A program made the translations under genes and the position numbers. Positions 1-6,764 of a stretch of DNA of 33,586 bases are shown here, one piece after another (positions within the stretch are counted from its first letter, which is position 1; every line of letters starts with the position of its first letter). The DNA is from Kofleriaceae bacterium (GTDB lineage Bacteria; Myxococcota_A; Polyangia; Haliangiales; Haliangiaceae). Below the pieces are notes generated by a model. It searched no databases. It saw only the letters and a list, made by a program, of their open reading frames with translations, and was not told where the DNA came from. The stretch is taken from NCBI GenBank assembly GCA_024762925.1, contig JANTGM010000060.1:1-33586 (forward strand), in the 5' to 3' direction.

Positions 1-78
1 CTGCAGACGCCAGAACTGCAGACGCCAGAACTGCAGACGCCAGAACTGCAGACGCCAGAACTGCAGACGCCAGAACTG
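1..78. repeat. 15-bp tandem repeat array at window edge
   Basis: Five perfect copies of the 15-bp unit CTGCAGACGCCAGAA run from base 1 to 75, and the first bases of a sixth copy (CTG) follow. The array continues off the left edge, so its full length is unknown. It ends directly beside the stop codon (79-81) of the minus-strand regulator gene. As 15 is a multiple of three, every frame stays open through it: the plus strand reads as repeated LQTPE and continues open to a stop at 223-225; the minus strand reads as repeated FWRLQ. Whether any of this is translated cannot be decided here. Confidence 0.95.
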
Positions 79-567
79 CTAGGAGGACCAGAGCCCGTGC
101 TTCTTCATTCGATCTTGCAGTGTTTGCCTCGGCAACTGCAGCTGCCTAGCCGCTGCACTCCGGTTTCCGTGCTGCTGCTTGAGAGCTGCTCGAATCACGG
201 CGGCCTCGATTTCGGCCATCGCTGAGTCCAAGCTCCGCCCAGAGGCAATCACTTCAGCGACGATCTTGGCAAGAGTTGAGGTGCCTGTGTCTGCAATGCC
301 CTGCCCGGCTTCCAAATGACGAGCCAATACGCCGCCTGTGCGTAGATTGGCTCCGTTGCCGGCAGTGCCATTACTGGGCGGCACACGGCCAACATCATTG
401 GCGCCAATAAGCACATCGAACTCCTGCGAATTCAGGATTTCTTGGGCAGCCTCGTGTGATGCAGCAAGCGAGATCTCAAACTCCTCACTGAGGCAGCGTT
501 GAAACTGCTGCCCTCTGGTCTGGTCGTCATCTACGACAAGTACACGAACTTTTCCCGAACTGGCCAT
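79..567 (-). CDS. Degenerate receiver / Fis-type HTH regulator
   Basis: A protein of about 162 aa, taking the ATG at 567; an in-frame ATG at 681 would add 38 residues that do not look like a receiver N-terminus. Residues 6-15 (KVRVLVVDDD) match the first strand and acidic pair of a CheY-like receiver. The strand that should carry the phosphoacceptor reads DVLIGAND, with Ala56 or Asn57 where Asp is expected. The receiver also looks shortened, passing through a Gly/Asn/Pro-rich stretch at about 60-78. Residues 120-157 form a Fis/NtrC-type helix-turn-helix with the family pattern GNRSAAARQLQLPRQTL. No sigma-54 AAA+ domain lies between them. Known for the family: Fis-type HTH domains bind DNA as dimers. 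Inference: a phosphorylation-independent regulator or a remnant of an NtrC-like protein. No partner kinase is adjacent. Confidence 0.75.
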   Translation of the reverse strand: MASSGKVRVLVVDDDQTRGQQFQRCLSEEFEISLAASHEAAQEILNSQEFDVLIGANDVGRVPPSNGTAGNGANLRTGGVLARHLEAGQGIADTGTSTLAKIVAEVIASGRSLDSAMAEIEAAVIRAALKQQHGNRSAAARQLQLPRQTLQDRMKKHGLWSS

Positions 568-786
568 CCACAACTTCTTTCGCAAGAGGAAGGTATTGCA
601 CTGACCTGAGTTGACCAAGAGTGTGTCGACTCTGCTGAGTGCTTCGAAAGAACTACGCGACTCCCAGGGAGAGGTCCACACTCAAACGCTCAAAACAGGG
701 CTCTAGAGGCCAATGTGCGCATTCTGCGGATCAAAAATGCGAGTTTTACTGAGTGTCCGCGCTACTGGCGGGGTAATTTCCGTGAG

Positions 787-990
787 CTACGAAACCATTT
801 TTTTGTTTCGTGCTTCCTGCCAACGCCGAATGGCTTCTTCCTTGGCAGGCTGAATCAACTCCACGACCGCCGCCATATCGGACTCATCACCGCCAGGAAC
901 AAACGCGTTGGGTGAGCACAACACAAATGCCAACACATCGATGGTATCCAGTGGATTTGGTTGAAAACCAGATGAGTAGACAGGGGTCAT
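787..990 (-). CDS. Doubtful small hypothetical protein
   Basis: This ORF of 67 codons starts with ATG at 990. The residues are plausible for real protein, with a helical, charged C-terminus (KEEAIRRWQEARNKK), but there is no Shine-Dalgarno-like sequence upstream; the AAGGAG nearby is on the other strand. An in-frame stop four codons before the ATG separates it from another open stretch in the same frame (1000-1200), so it could also be the tail of a decayed longer gene. No family recognised. Confidence 0.3.
   Translation of the reverse strand: MTPVYSSGFQPNPLDTIDVLAFVLCSPNAFVPGGDESDMAAVVELIQPAKEEAIRRWQEARNKKMVS
789..811. repeat. Inverted repeat ACGAAAC / GTTTCGT
   Basis: Seven-base perfect arms (789-795 and 805-811) flank a 9-base T-rich loop. 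It sits at the 3' end of the doubtful ORF 787-990. It could be an RNA hairpin or a protein-binding site; no terminator-like T-run follows the stem on either strand. Confidence 0.5.
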
Positions 991-1021
991 AAGGAGAACC
1001 TAGCGATCGCCGATCCAGGTG

Positions 1022-1042
1022 GCAATTTTTTGATCAAATTGC
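1022..1042. repeat. Inverted repeat GCAATTT / AAATTGC
   Basis: Perfect 7-base arms (1022-1028 and 1036-1042) around a 7-base spacer, in an AT-rich patch about 140 bases upstream of the membrane-protein pair at 1185. The geometry suits an operator for a dimeric regulator, but no regulator is known for it. Confidence 0.45.
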
Positions 1043-1184
1043 GTTGAAGTTCGGATCGTCGGTTCCGCTAAGGGATCGAATCTACTGACTTGGGTCGGTT
1101 TGCTCGTCGCTGAGTCGAAGGCGAGTCGACTACGTCTTGGTCCTCCACCATTGGCCACAAACGAAGTTGGTAAGCTCCTCATAG

Positions 1185-1649
1185 GTGGATCGACAGGCAA
1201 TCAAGGGGCGACGCCGGGTGGGTGCGGCAAAGGCCTTGCTACTTGCGTTGGGAGTGCTGATTCCCCTCTTGGGAGCGCTTGTGCATCTCATTGCCGATCG
1301 GCCGCTCGCGGTGGAACTGAGCCTCTCCCAAAAAGTTCTGAGTGCCGCCGTGTTCGCGGGTGTGCCCGCTGCGGTCGTTTTTGCAGGCATTGGAGCCAGG
1401 CTCGCTAGCCGGCCTGCTTCGCTCTCACTAAAAGACGCTGTGCGCATCGGGGCCACCAAGGGAGCCTTGACAGGGCTCGGGCTTGGGCTCTTGGTCGCCA
1501 TCCCAATCGGTGCGCTTGCACACTCGGTAGCAGGATGGATTCCTTTGCTTCTGGCTGCAGCCTTTGCTGGCGGCGCGATCGGCGCTCTGGCGGCCTACTG
1601 GATTCGGCGTGCTCCCGAGGAAGACCACAGCACGAACGCTTCAGCGTGA
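1185..1649 (+). CDS. Small multi-pass membrane protein, unknown function
   Basis: A protein of 154 aa with a GTG start. After a short basic N-terminus (KGRRR) come about four hydrophobic segments, near residues 17-38, 50-70, 92-112 and 115-141, rich in Ala, Gly and Leu; a polar tail (RRAPEEDHSTNAS) follows. I do not recognise a family. The gene ends 12 bases before the M50B-type protease gene on the same strand, so the two are probably co-transcribed and may act together in the membrane. The GTG is the first start in the frame and has only a weak ribosome site. Confidence 0.7.
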   Translation: MDRQAIKGRRRVGAAKALLLALGVLIPLLGALVHLIADRPLAVELSLSQKVLSAAVFAGVPAAVVFAGIGARLASRPASLSLKDAVRIGATKGALTGLGLGLLVAIPIGALAHSVAGWIPLLLAAAFAGGAIGALAAYWIRRAPEEDHSTNASA

Positions 1650-1661
1650 TACCTTGAGACA

Positions 1662-2444
1662 GTGCTCAGAGTCGGTTACCAAAGGCAACGTGCCCTCATT
1701 TTGGCCCTACTCAGTTCACTCTTGTTGTGGAACCTGCCCTTTGGTGGCTTGGTGCTCTACCCCTTCAAGCTGTTGGCAACCTGGCTTCATGAGATGTCTC
1801 ATGGAGCAGTGATGCTGCTCTCTGGAGCGGGCTTCGAGCATCTAAAGATCTTCAGTGATACGTCGGGCATTGCCCAGGCGCAGCACAGCGTTGGCGTTGC
1901 GGGCCGGGCGGCAATTCACAGCGCTGGCTACATGGGCACCTCGCTCTTTGGGGCGGTACTTCTCGTCCTTGGTCAAACCCGCCCAGGTGCTCGCTCGATT
2001 CTGGCAGCGCTCGGAGCGGCGCTGGGGCTCTCGGGGGTTATCTGGATCGAAAATTCCTTTGGGCAATCTGTGGCTTACATTGGCTGCGCCATCTGTGTTG
2101 CGATTTCGCTCGTGCCTTCAGAGCGGGTTGCGATCTTGGTGACCAACTTTGTCGCAGTACAGGCGTGCATCAATTCGGTGCTCGACATCCGAGTTCTGTT
2201 TCGAACAGATATGGTGATTAACGGCCAAGTGGCGGGTGCTTCCGACGCGCACAACATGGCGGCAGCAACGTTTGGAAGCCACTGGCTGTGGGCGAGCGTT
2301 TGGCTCGCTTGGTCTTGCCTGTGCTTCTATGTCGCTCTGCGGGTGATTCTCCTGCGTCATGTAGAACACGAGGATCACGCTGTGCACGCCGCCGCCCGCT
2401 CGCAAGCCATAGCGGTGAGCAACGACCCTCAGCCAGACTCGTAG
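1662..2444 (+). CDS. M50B-like membrane metalloprotease
   Basis: A protein of 260 aa, GTG start. The zinc-binding motif HEMSH is at residues 43-47 inside a hydrophobic segment, in the setting YPFKLLATWLHEMSHG that is typical of the M50B-like integral membrane peptidase family. A second conserved-looking patch, WIENSFGQS, lies near residue 130, and further hydrophobic segments follow up to about residue 235. The C-terminal tail is His/Ala-rich and probably cytosolic. Known for the family: HExxH plus a distal Asp coordinates zinc for intramembrane or membrane-proximal cleavage. The M50B-like group is poorly characterised, so the substrate cannot be named. It follows the small membrane protein at 1185-1649 at 12 bases, which suggests an operon. 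A hairpin at 2501-2519 follows. Confidence 0.8.
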   Translation: MLRVGYQRQRALILALLSSLLLWNLPFGGLVLYPFKLLATWLHEMSHGAVMLLSGAGFEHLKIFSDTSGIAQAQHSVGVAGRAAIHSAGYMGTSLFGAVLLVLGQTRPGARSILAALGAALGLSGVIWIENSFGQSVAYIGCAICVAISLVPSERVAILVTNFVAVQACINSVLDIRVLFRTDMVINGQVAGASDAHNMAAATFGSHWLWASVWLAWSCLCFYVALRVILLRHVEHEDHAVHAAARSQAIAVSNDPQPDS

Positions 2445-2500
2445 GCCGCACCGCGTTGACAGGCTAGAGCGTATCTCACTCGTCTTCTCGCCCGCTGGAG

Positions 2501-2525
2501 AGACTGGCTCTGCCAGTCTTCTTCG
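2501..2525 (+). terminator. Hairpin terminator candidate after M50B gene
   Basis: Perfect 8-base arms AGACTGGC and GCCAGTCT (2501-2508, 2512-2519) with a 3-base loop, followed by a T/C-rich run. It lies between the convergent ends of the protease gene (2444) and the rhomboid gene (2625), so it may serve the plus strand; the minus-strand side lacks a T-run. Confidence 0.55.
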
Positions 2526-2624
2526 TTGTTCCTCGGTCGCTTGCCCCAGCAAACTTCCTCTTCCCGCCTCGCCAGCAAACGAGCTGACTTCGCGATCACG
2601 AATCAACTTCCATGGATCACGTCT

Positions 2625-4838
2625 CTAGTGCGCAGCGACGTCATCGGAGCTCATCGAGTTGAGAGCCTCCAGCAACACCGGCTCGATACTCTTTGTGAGC
2701 GCTGCAGGATGGTAGAAAGCGCCAAGCCAAATCTCGGTCTCAACCACACGGCCAAACACCACAAGCCGAAAGCGCTGCAAGCCCGACGCACCATCGACGC
2801 TCACGTCCAACTCGCCACTACGCCAAGGCTCCGGCAAGTTGAGATGACTGCGGGCCGAAGGCTTCGCACGGTCAAACCCCGCCCGAAGCGCACCACCGAG
2901 ATACTCTTCCTCGAGACGCTTGCTGATGCTCGCATCGAGTCCTTCAGAAGCTGGTAATCGACGCAGATCGAGCTGCACACCCACTCCAGGATCGTAGAGT
3001 TCGCGAGGAGAGACTTTGCTCCAAGCATTGGGCACGGTGATGCGCAACCCGCCGATGCTCTGTCGTTCTTGAGGATAGCCGCGAAGCGTTTGCGTGTAGT
3101 CGCTGGTGGCGACGGAAAAAGCCGCGAAGCCCAGCGCGCTGAGCGCCCCGGTTGCGATCAACACCGCACTGTACTTGCGAAGTTTTCCTAGTGACGTTGC
3201 GTTGCGAGACAGCAAGATTGTCGTTAGGGCGCCGCCCACGAATCCGCCAACATGCCCCCACTGATCGACAATCGGATAGAAAAGCCCGACTGCGAGTTGA
3301 GCAGCTGACAGCAGTAAGAGCACGCCAAAGAGAGGCCGCGCCCACGCTCTCGGATAGTGGCTTCGGTAGACGCCGAGTTCAGCGACCGCTGCTCCCATCA
3401 AACCAACCACGGCTCCTGAGGCTCCTACTGCGGTCGCGGCACCACCGAGATACGTGGATGCGATGGCTCCTGCAAACCCCGAAACCGCGTAGATGGCCAG
3501 GGTGCGCAGGGTTCCCTGCATTTGCTCAACGAGCCGCCCCAAGACCCAAAGACCGTAGACATTCAGCACGAGATGGGCGACACCGACATGCAAGAACATG
3601 GACGTGACCAAGCGCCACCACTCACCCGCAAGGCTCGCCGATTTGAGGTTGGCGCCAGCGGCAATCAGGCTACCAAGGTCGGTGATGCTGCCAAAGAGCA
3701 AGTAGACCGCCACTGAGGCGAGAATGTTTGCTGCGGCCATCACAGCGGTAAATGGCATGACCGAGAGAGGCACACTTGAGAGCCTCGGGAGAGCTCGCCC
3801 CGCGGGCTCGGAGCCGCCCTGCGAGTGCTGCGCTTCCGAGGCGCTCACGGTGAGGCGATCGGCCAATTCGGCAACTGCCAAGGGGACCGAGTGCGGACCG
3901 ACCTCACCCGGCCTATCCAAGCGCTTCAAGTGGGCCTTGGCGAGGTCGCTAGCCCGCTCATCGTCTTCGGTGAGTCGCACAGCCTCGCTAAGAGAAATTC
4001 TGGCCCCCGCCGAATCGCCCGCGTTCAGCCTGGCAATGCCGGACCAATAGTGGCGAGCTGCTAAGGGCATTTTGGCTAAGGGGCCGTCGGGGCCCACGAG
4101 CGCCTCAACCGGTCCTGTCCTCCCCAAAAAGGCCAAGAACACCATACGTGCGCGCGCCACCAAGGTTGCCAATATGGGTTCTTTCGCCAGTGGTGATTCC
4201 TCGATCCGGGTCATCAAGGTGGCAGCTTCTTCTAGGTCGCCATTTTCGCAATAGGCCCTCACCATCTCGACCACGAGCTGCGGCGAGCCTGGCCGTTCGT
4301 GGCGCCCTCGCATTCGCTCATAGTCCTCGATTGCCGCAGCCCAGCGTTGCGCGTAGAGATAGGTCATCACAACGCGCTCTTCGAGAATGCGACGCCCCAC
4401 AGCGTCATCCACTTCTGCCTTGCGAGCCTTGAGCGCATCGACGATGTCCTGCTCGCGCCCTTCGCGAACGGCCAGGATCGTTTCGATGAGTTCGATCTCA
4501 CTGGTGGCGCCCATGCCGGGCTGCAGAAGCTCCCGTAGTTCGGCCAGTATCTTTGCGATGCGGAGCCGGTCTTGCGCCATAAAGCGTCGCCCAAGATCGC
4601 GCACCATCGCCGGTAGCATCACCAAGCAGAACGCAGCGCCAATTGCCACTGTTCCTACCGTGCTCGAGATTGAACTCGGCCCGTTGGTGGCCCGATCCAC
4701 AAACGCCACGAGGGCCAACACAAGATCGGCTAGGAGCATCAAGCCGTAGACCCGCTGGTGAGGCCCAAAGCGGCGGAGAATGGTGGGTCCGAGGTAGCCG
4801 GTCGACACCACCACGGAGAGCAGCAAGAGCTCAAACAT
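2625..4838 (-). CDS. Rhomboid protease with helical-repeat and C-terminal soluble domains
   Basis: A 737-aa membrane protein. An N-terminal pair of hydrophobic segments (1-20, 30-48) and a third (60-80) precede a soluble helical-repeat region resembling TPRs at about 90-310. The rhomboid core spans about 360-575: the HxxxxHxxxN motif (H417, H422, N426) after GEWWRLVTSMF, the catalytic serine in GASG (S474), and the catalytic histidine in QWGHVGG (H529). A soluble domain of about 155 residues follows (583-737), predicted to be mostly beta. Rhomboids cleave transmembrane substrates; here Ser474/His529 predict an active enzyme. It starts 5 bases after the accA stop, so it is the last gene of the mutL-miaA-accA operon. 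The helical repeats may recruit substrate; that is inference. No substrate with a recognisable rhomboid site is seen nearby. Confidence 0.9.
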   Translation of the reverse strand: MFELLLLSVVVSTGYLGPTILRRFGPHQRVYGLMLLADLVLALVAFVDRATNGPSSISSTVGTVAIGAAFCLVMLPAMVRDLGRRFMAQDRLRIAKILAELRELLQPGMGATSEIELIETILAVREGREQDIVDALKARKAEVDDAVGRRILEERVVMTYLYAQRWAAAIEDYERMRGRHERPGSPQLVVEMVRAYCENGDLEEAATLMTRIEESPLAKEPILATLVARARMVFLAFLGRTGPVEALVGPDGPLAKMPLAARHYWSGIARLNAGDSAGARISLSEAVRLTEDDERASDLAKAHLKRLDRPGEVGPHSVPLAVAELADRLTVSASEAQHSQGGSEPAGRALPRLSSVPLSVMPFTAVMAAANILASVAVYLLFGSITDLGSLIAAGANLKSASLAGEWWRLVTSMFLHVGVAHLVLNVYGLWVLGRLVEQMQGTLRTLAIYAVSGFAGAIASTYLGGAATAVGASGAVVGLMGAAVAELGVYRSHYPRAWARPLFGVLLLLSAAQLAVGLFYPIVDQWGHVGGFVGGALTTILLSRNATSLGKLRKYSAVLIATGALSALGFAAFSVATSDYTQTLRGYPQERQSIGGLRITVPNAWSKVSPRELYDPGVGVQLDLRRLPASEGLDASISKRLEEEYLGGALRAGFDRAKPSARSHLNLPEPWRSGELDVSVDGASGLQRFRLVVFGRVVETEIWLGAFYHPAALTKSIEPVLLEALNSMSSDDVAAH

Positions 4839-4843
4839 GTGAG

Positions 4844-5842
4844 CTATTTGCTCGTCGCTGCCGCTTCGCGAAACGCACCAATGCGGCGGTACTTCTCGTA
4901 GCGCTGATCGATGAGTTCGGTTCCCGTGAGCTTCAGAATATCTCCGAGATGCGATTTGAGCGCGGCCCGCACACTATCGGCGGTGGCCTTTGGATCGCGG
5001 TGTGCGCCACCGGTTGGTTCACGAATGATTTCATCGCAGATCTTGAGGTTGTGAAGATCGCGTGCCCGAAGCTTCAGCTGTGAAGCTGCATCGGCGGCTT
5101 TGCCCTGGTCGCGCCAGAGAATCGATGCGCAGCCCTCCGGCGTAATCACCGAATAGGTTGCGTACTCGAGCATGAGAATGCGATCGGCGACACCAATTGC
5201 CAGCGCTCCACCAGAACCGCCCTCGCCAATCACAGTCGAGATGATGGGTGTCTTCAGGCGCGTCATCACTTCGAGAGACTTTGCAATGGCCTCGGCCTGC
5301 CCTCGCTCCTCGGCACCGATTCCCGGGTAGGCACCGGGTGTGTCAACGAAACAGAGAATCGGTCTCTCAAAGCGAGCCGCCATTTCCATGAGGCGAATGC
5401 ACTTACGGTAGCCCTCGGGACGAGACATTCCGAAGTTTCGCTTGACGTTGTCCTTGGTGTTGCGACCCTTCTGATGCCCGATGATGAGCACTTCCTCGCC
5501 TTCGAACGTTGCCATGCCACCGAGAATTGCAGGGTCGTCGCGAAATGCTCGGTCACCATGTAGCTCCATGTAGTCATCGAAGATCAGGGAAACGTAGTCC
5601 AGGGTGAAAGGTCGAGACGGATGCCTTGAAAGCTGAACTTGCTGGTGTGGACTGAGGCCTGAGAAGACTTCTTCCTGAAGCTTCACCGCTTTTTGTTGCA
5701 GCTTCTTTATCTCGGAAGAGAAATCGACACTGGCTGTCGACATGCTGCGGAGCTCTTCGATCTTCCTTTCGAGATCGGCAATTGGCCGTTCAAATTCAAG
5801 GACATGCATGAGCTTGGTCTCGCCTCGCGCTTCTTCAATCAT
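4844..5842 (-). CDS. accA: Acetyl-CoA carboxylase carboxyltransferase subunit alpha
   Basis: A 332-aa protein with full-length similarity to AccA: the FERPIADLERKIEELR start region, GDRAFRDDPAI, IGHQKGRNTKDNVKRNFGM, FVDTPGAYPGIGAEERGQ, GEGGSGGALAIG and PEGCASILW. AccA and AccD transfer the carboxyl group from biotin to acetyl-CoA, giving malonyl-CoA for fatty-acid synthesis. accD and the biotin subunits are not in this window. The start at 5842 is chosen because its ATG overlaps the miaA stop as ATGA, which suggests translational coupling; an ATG at 5809 would give a start closer to that of E. coli AccA. The rhomboid gene follows at 5 bases. Confidence 0.97.
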   Translation of the reverse strand: MIEEARGETKLMHVLEFERPIADLERKIEELRSMSTASVDFSSEIKKLQQKAVKLQEEVFSGLSPHQQVQLSRHPSRPFTLDYVSLIFDDYMELHGDRAFRDDPAILGGMATFEGEEVLIIGHQKGRNTKDNVKRNFGMSRPEGYRKCIRLMEMAARFERPILCFVDTPGAYPGIGAEERGQAEAIAKSLEVMTRLKTPIISTVIGEGGSGGALAIGVADRILMLEYATYSVITPEGCASILWRDQGKAADAASQLKLRARDLHNLKICDEIIREPTGGAHRDPKATADSVRAALKSHLGDILKLTGTELIDQRYEKYRRIGAFREAAATSK

Positions 5843-6756
5843 GGTGCAGAGGCTAGGTATCTCCCAAGCTCCCCAAGGTCAACCTCCGATGGCCCCGCGT
5901 GCCACACAACATCCTCTTGTCCGCGGTACCAACTCAGCTGTCGCCGGGCATAACGCCTGGAATTTCGCTGAATTAGCTCGACAGCCGCACTTTCGGAGCT
6001 CCTGCCAGCAAGGTGATCATGAAGCTCGGAATATCCGATGGCCTGTTGGGAGCGCAACTCGGGACCATAGCCTTGCGCTCGCAATCCGGCCACTTCCGCC
6101 AGAAGGCCGGCCTGCATCATGCCGAGAACCCGTGCATTGATTTTCTCGTAGAGCAGCTCGCGATCGGGCCCAAGCCCCACCACCTTGGCGACATAACGAT
6201 CGGGCTCAGCCTGATGTCGGCGGTGATGCTCAGAGAGTGGAATGCCGGTCTTCGTATGAACTTCCAAGGCGCGAATGATGCGCCGTTGATCCGTCTTGTG
6301 AATGGTTTCAGAACTATTCCTATCAACGAGGGCCAGCTCTTCCCAGAGAGACTCCAGTCCTTCGTGTTGAGCGCGTTTGGTGAGCGCGGACCGATATTCA
6401 GGGTCTGCGGGAGGCCCCTCGAATAGCCCGCGGAGAAGCGCCCGTACATAGAGCATCGTGCCGCCGGCCACCACAACAGGTTTGCCTCTGCCCTGCACCT
6501 CTGCGATAGCCGCGTCCGCAAGTTCTACAAAACGCGCGGCGGTCATCTCCTCATCGGGCGATAAGACATCGAGCAAGTGATGAGGCACACGAGCCCGCTC
6601 GTCCGCGCTGGCCTTGCCTGTTCCAATGTCCATGCCGCGGTAGACCTGCTGAGAATCCGCAGAGACAATCTCGCCCCCGACTGATTCGGCGAGGCGCAGG
6701 GCCAACTCGGTTTTCCCGGAACCCGTTGGGCCGACGATAACTAGCAGTGGAGTCAA
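5839..6756 (-). CDS. miaA: tRNA dimethylallyltransferase
   Basis: MiaA adds the dimethylallyl group to adenosine 37 of tRNAs that read UNN codons. All family motifs are present: the P-loop GPTGSGKTELA at the N-terminus, ADSQQVYRGMDIGTGK, GGTMLYVRALLRG, QAIGYSE and the C-terminal RRYARRQLSWYRGQ. The start is chosen as the TTG at 6756 (reading LTPLLVIVGPTG), which gives 305 aa, close to the 316 aa of E. coli MiaA. The open frame extends further upstream to 6927 but that part overlaps the end of mutL and has no family similarity. A GAGAAG sequence overlapping the mutL stop is the probable ribosome site. The gap to mutL is 8 bases, and the stop overlaps the accA start. Confidence 0.95.
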   Translation of the reverse strand: MTPLLVIVGPTGSGKTELALRLAESVGGEIVSADSQQVYRGMDIGTGKASADERARVPHHLLDVLSPDEEMTAARFVELADAAIAEVQGRGKPVVVAGGTMLYVRALLRGLFEGPPADPEYRSALTKRAQHEGLESLWEELALVDRNSSETIHKTDQRRIIRALEVHTKTGIPLSEHHRRHQAEPDRYVAKVVGLGPDRELLYEKINARVLGMMQAGLLAEVAGLRAQGYGPELRSQQAIGYSELHDHLAGRSSESAAVELIQRNSRRYARRQLSWYRGQEDVVWHAGPSEVDLGELGRYLASAP

Positions 6757-6764
6757 CAGACTTC

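Larger units (their letters stand above)
682..1184. other. Sparse intergenic region
   Basis: About 500 bases without a confidently called gene. It contains one doubtful small minus-strand ORF (787-990) and two inverted repeats (789-811 and 1022-1042). It must also carry the promoter of the minus-strand regulator and that of the plus-strand membrane-protein pair starting at 1185. I could not pick out convincing -35/-10 pairs. Confidence 0.5.

Noticed and set aside
1-75. Possible CRISPR or attachment site
   Set aside because: The 15-bp units are directly adjacent with no spacers and no integrase or cas gene is near.
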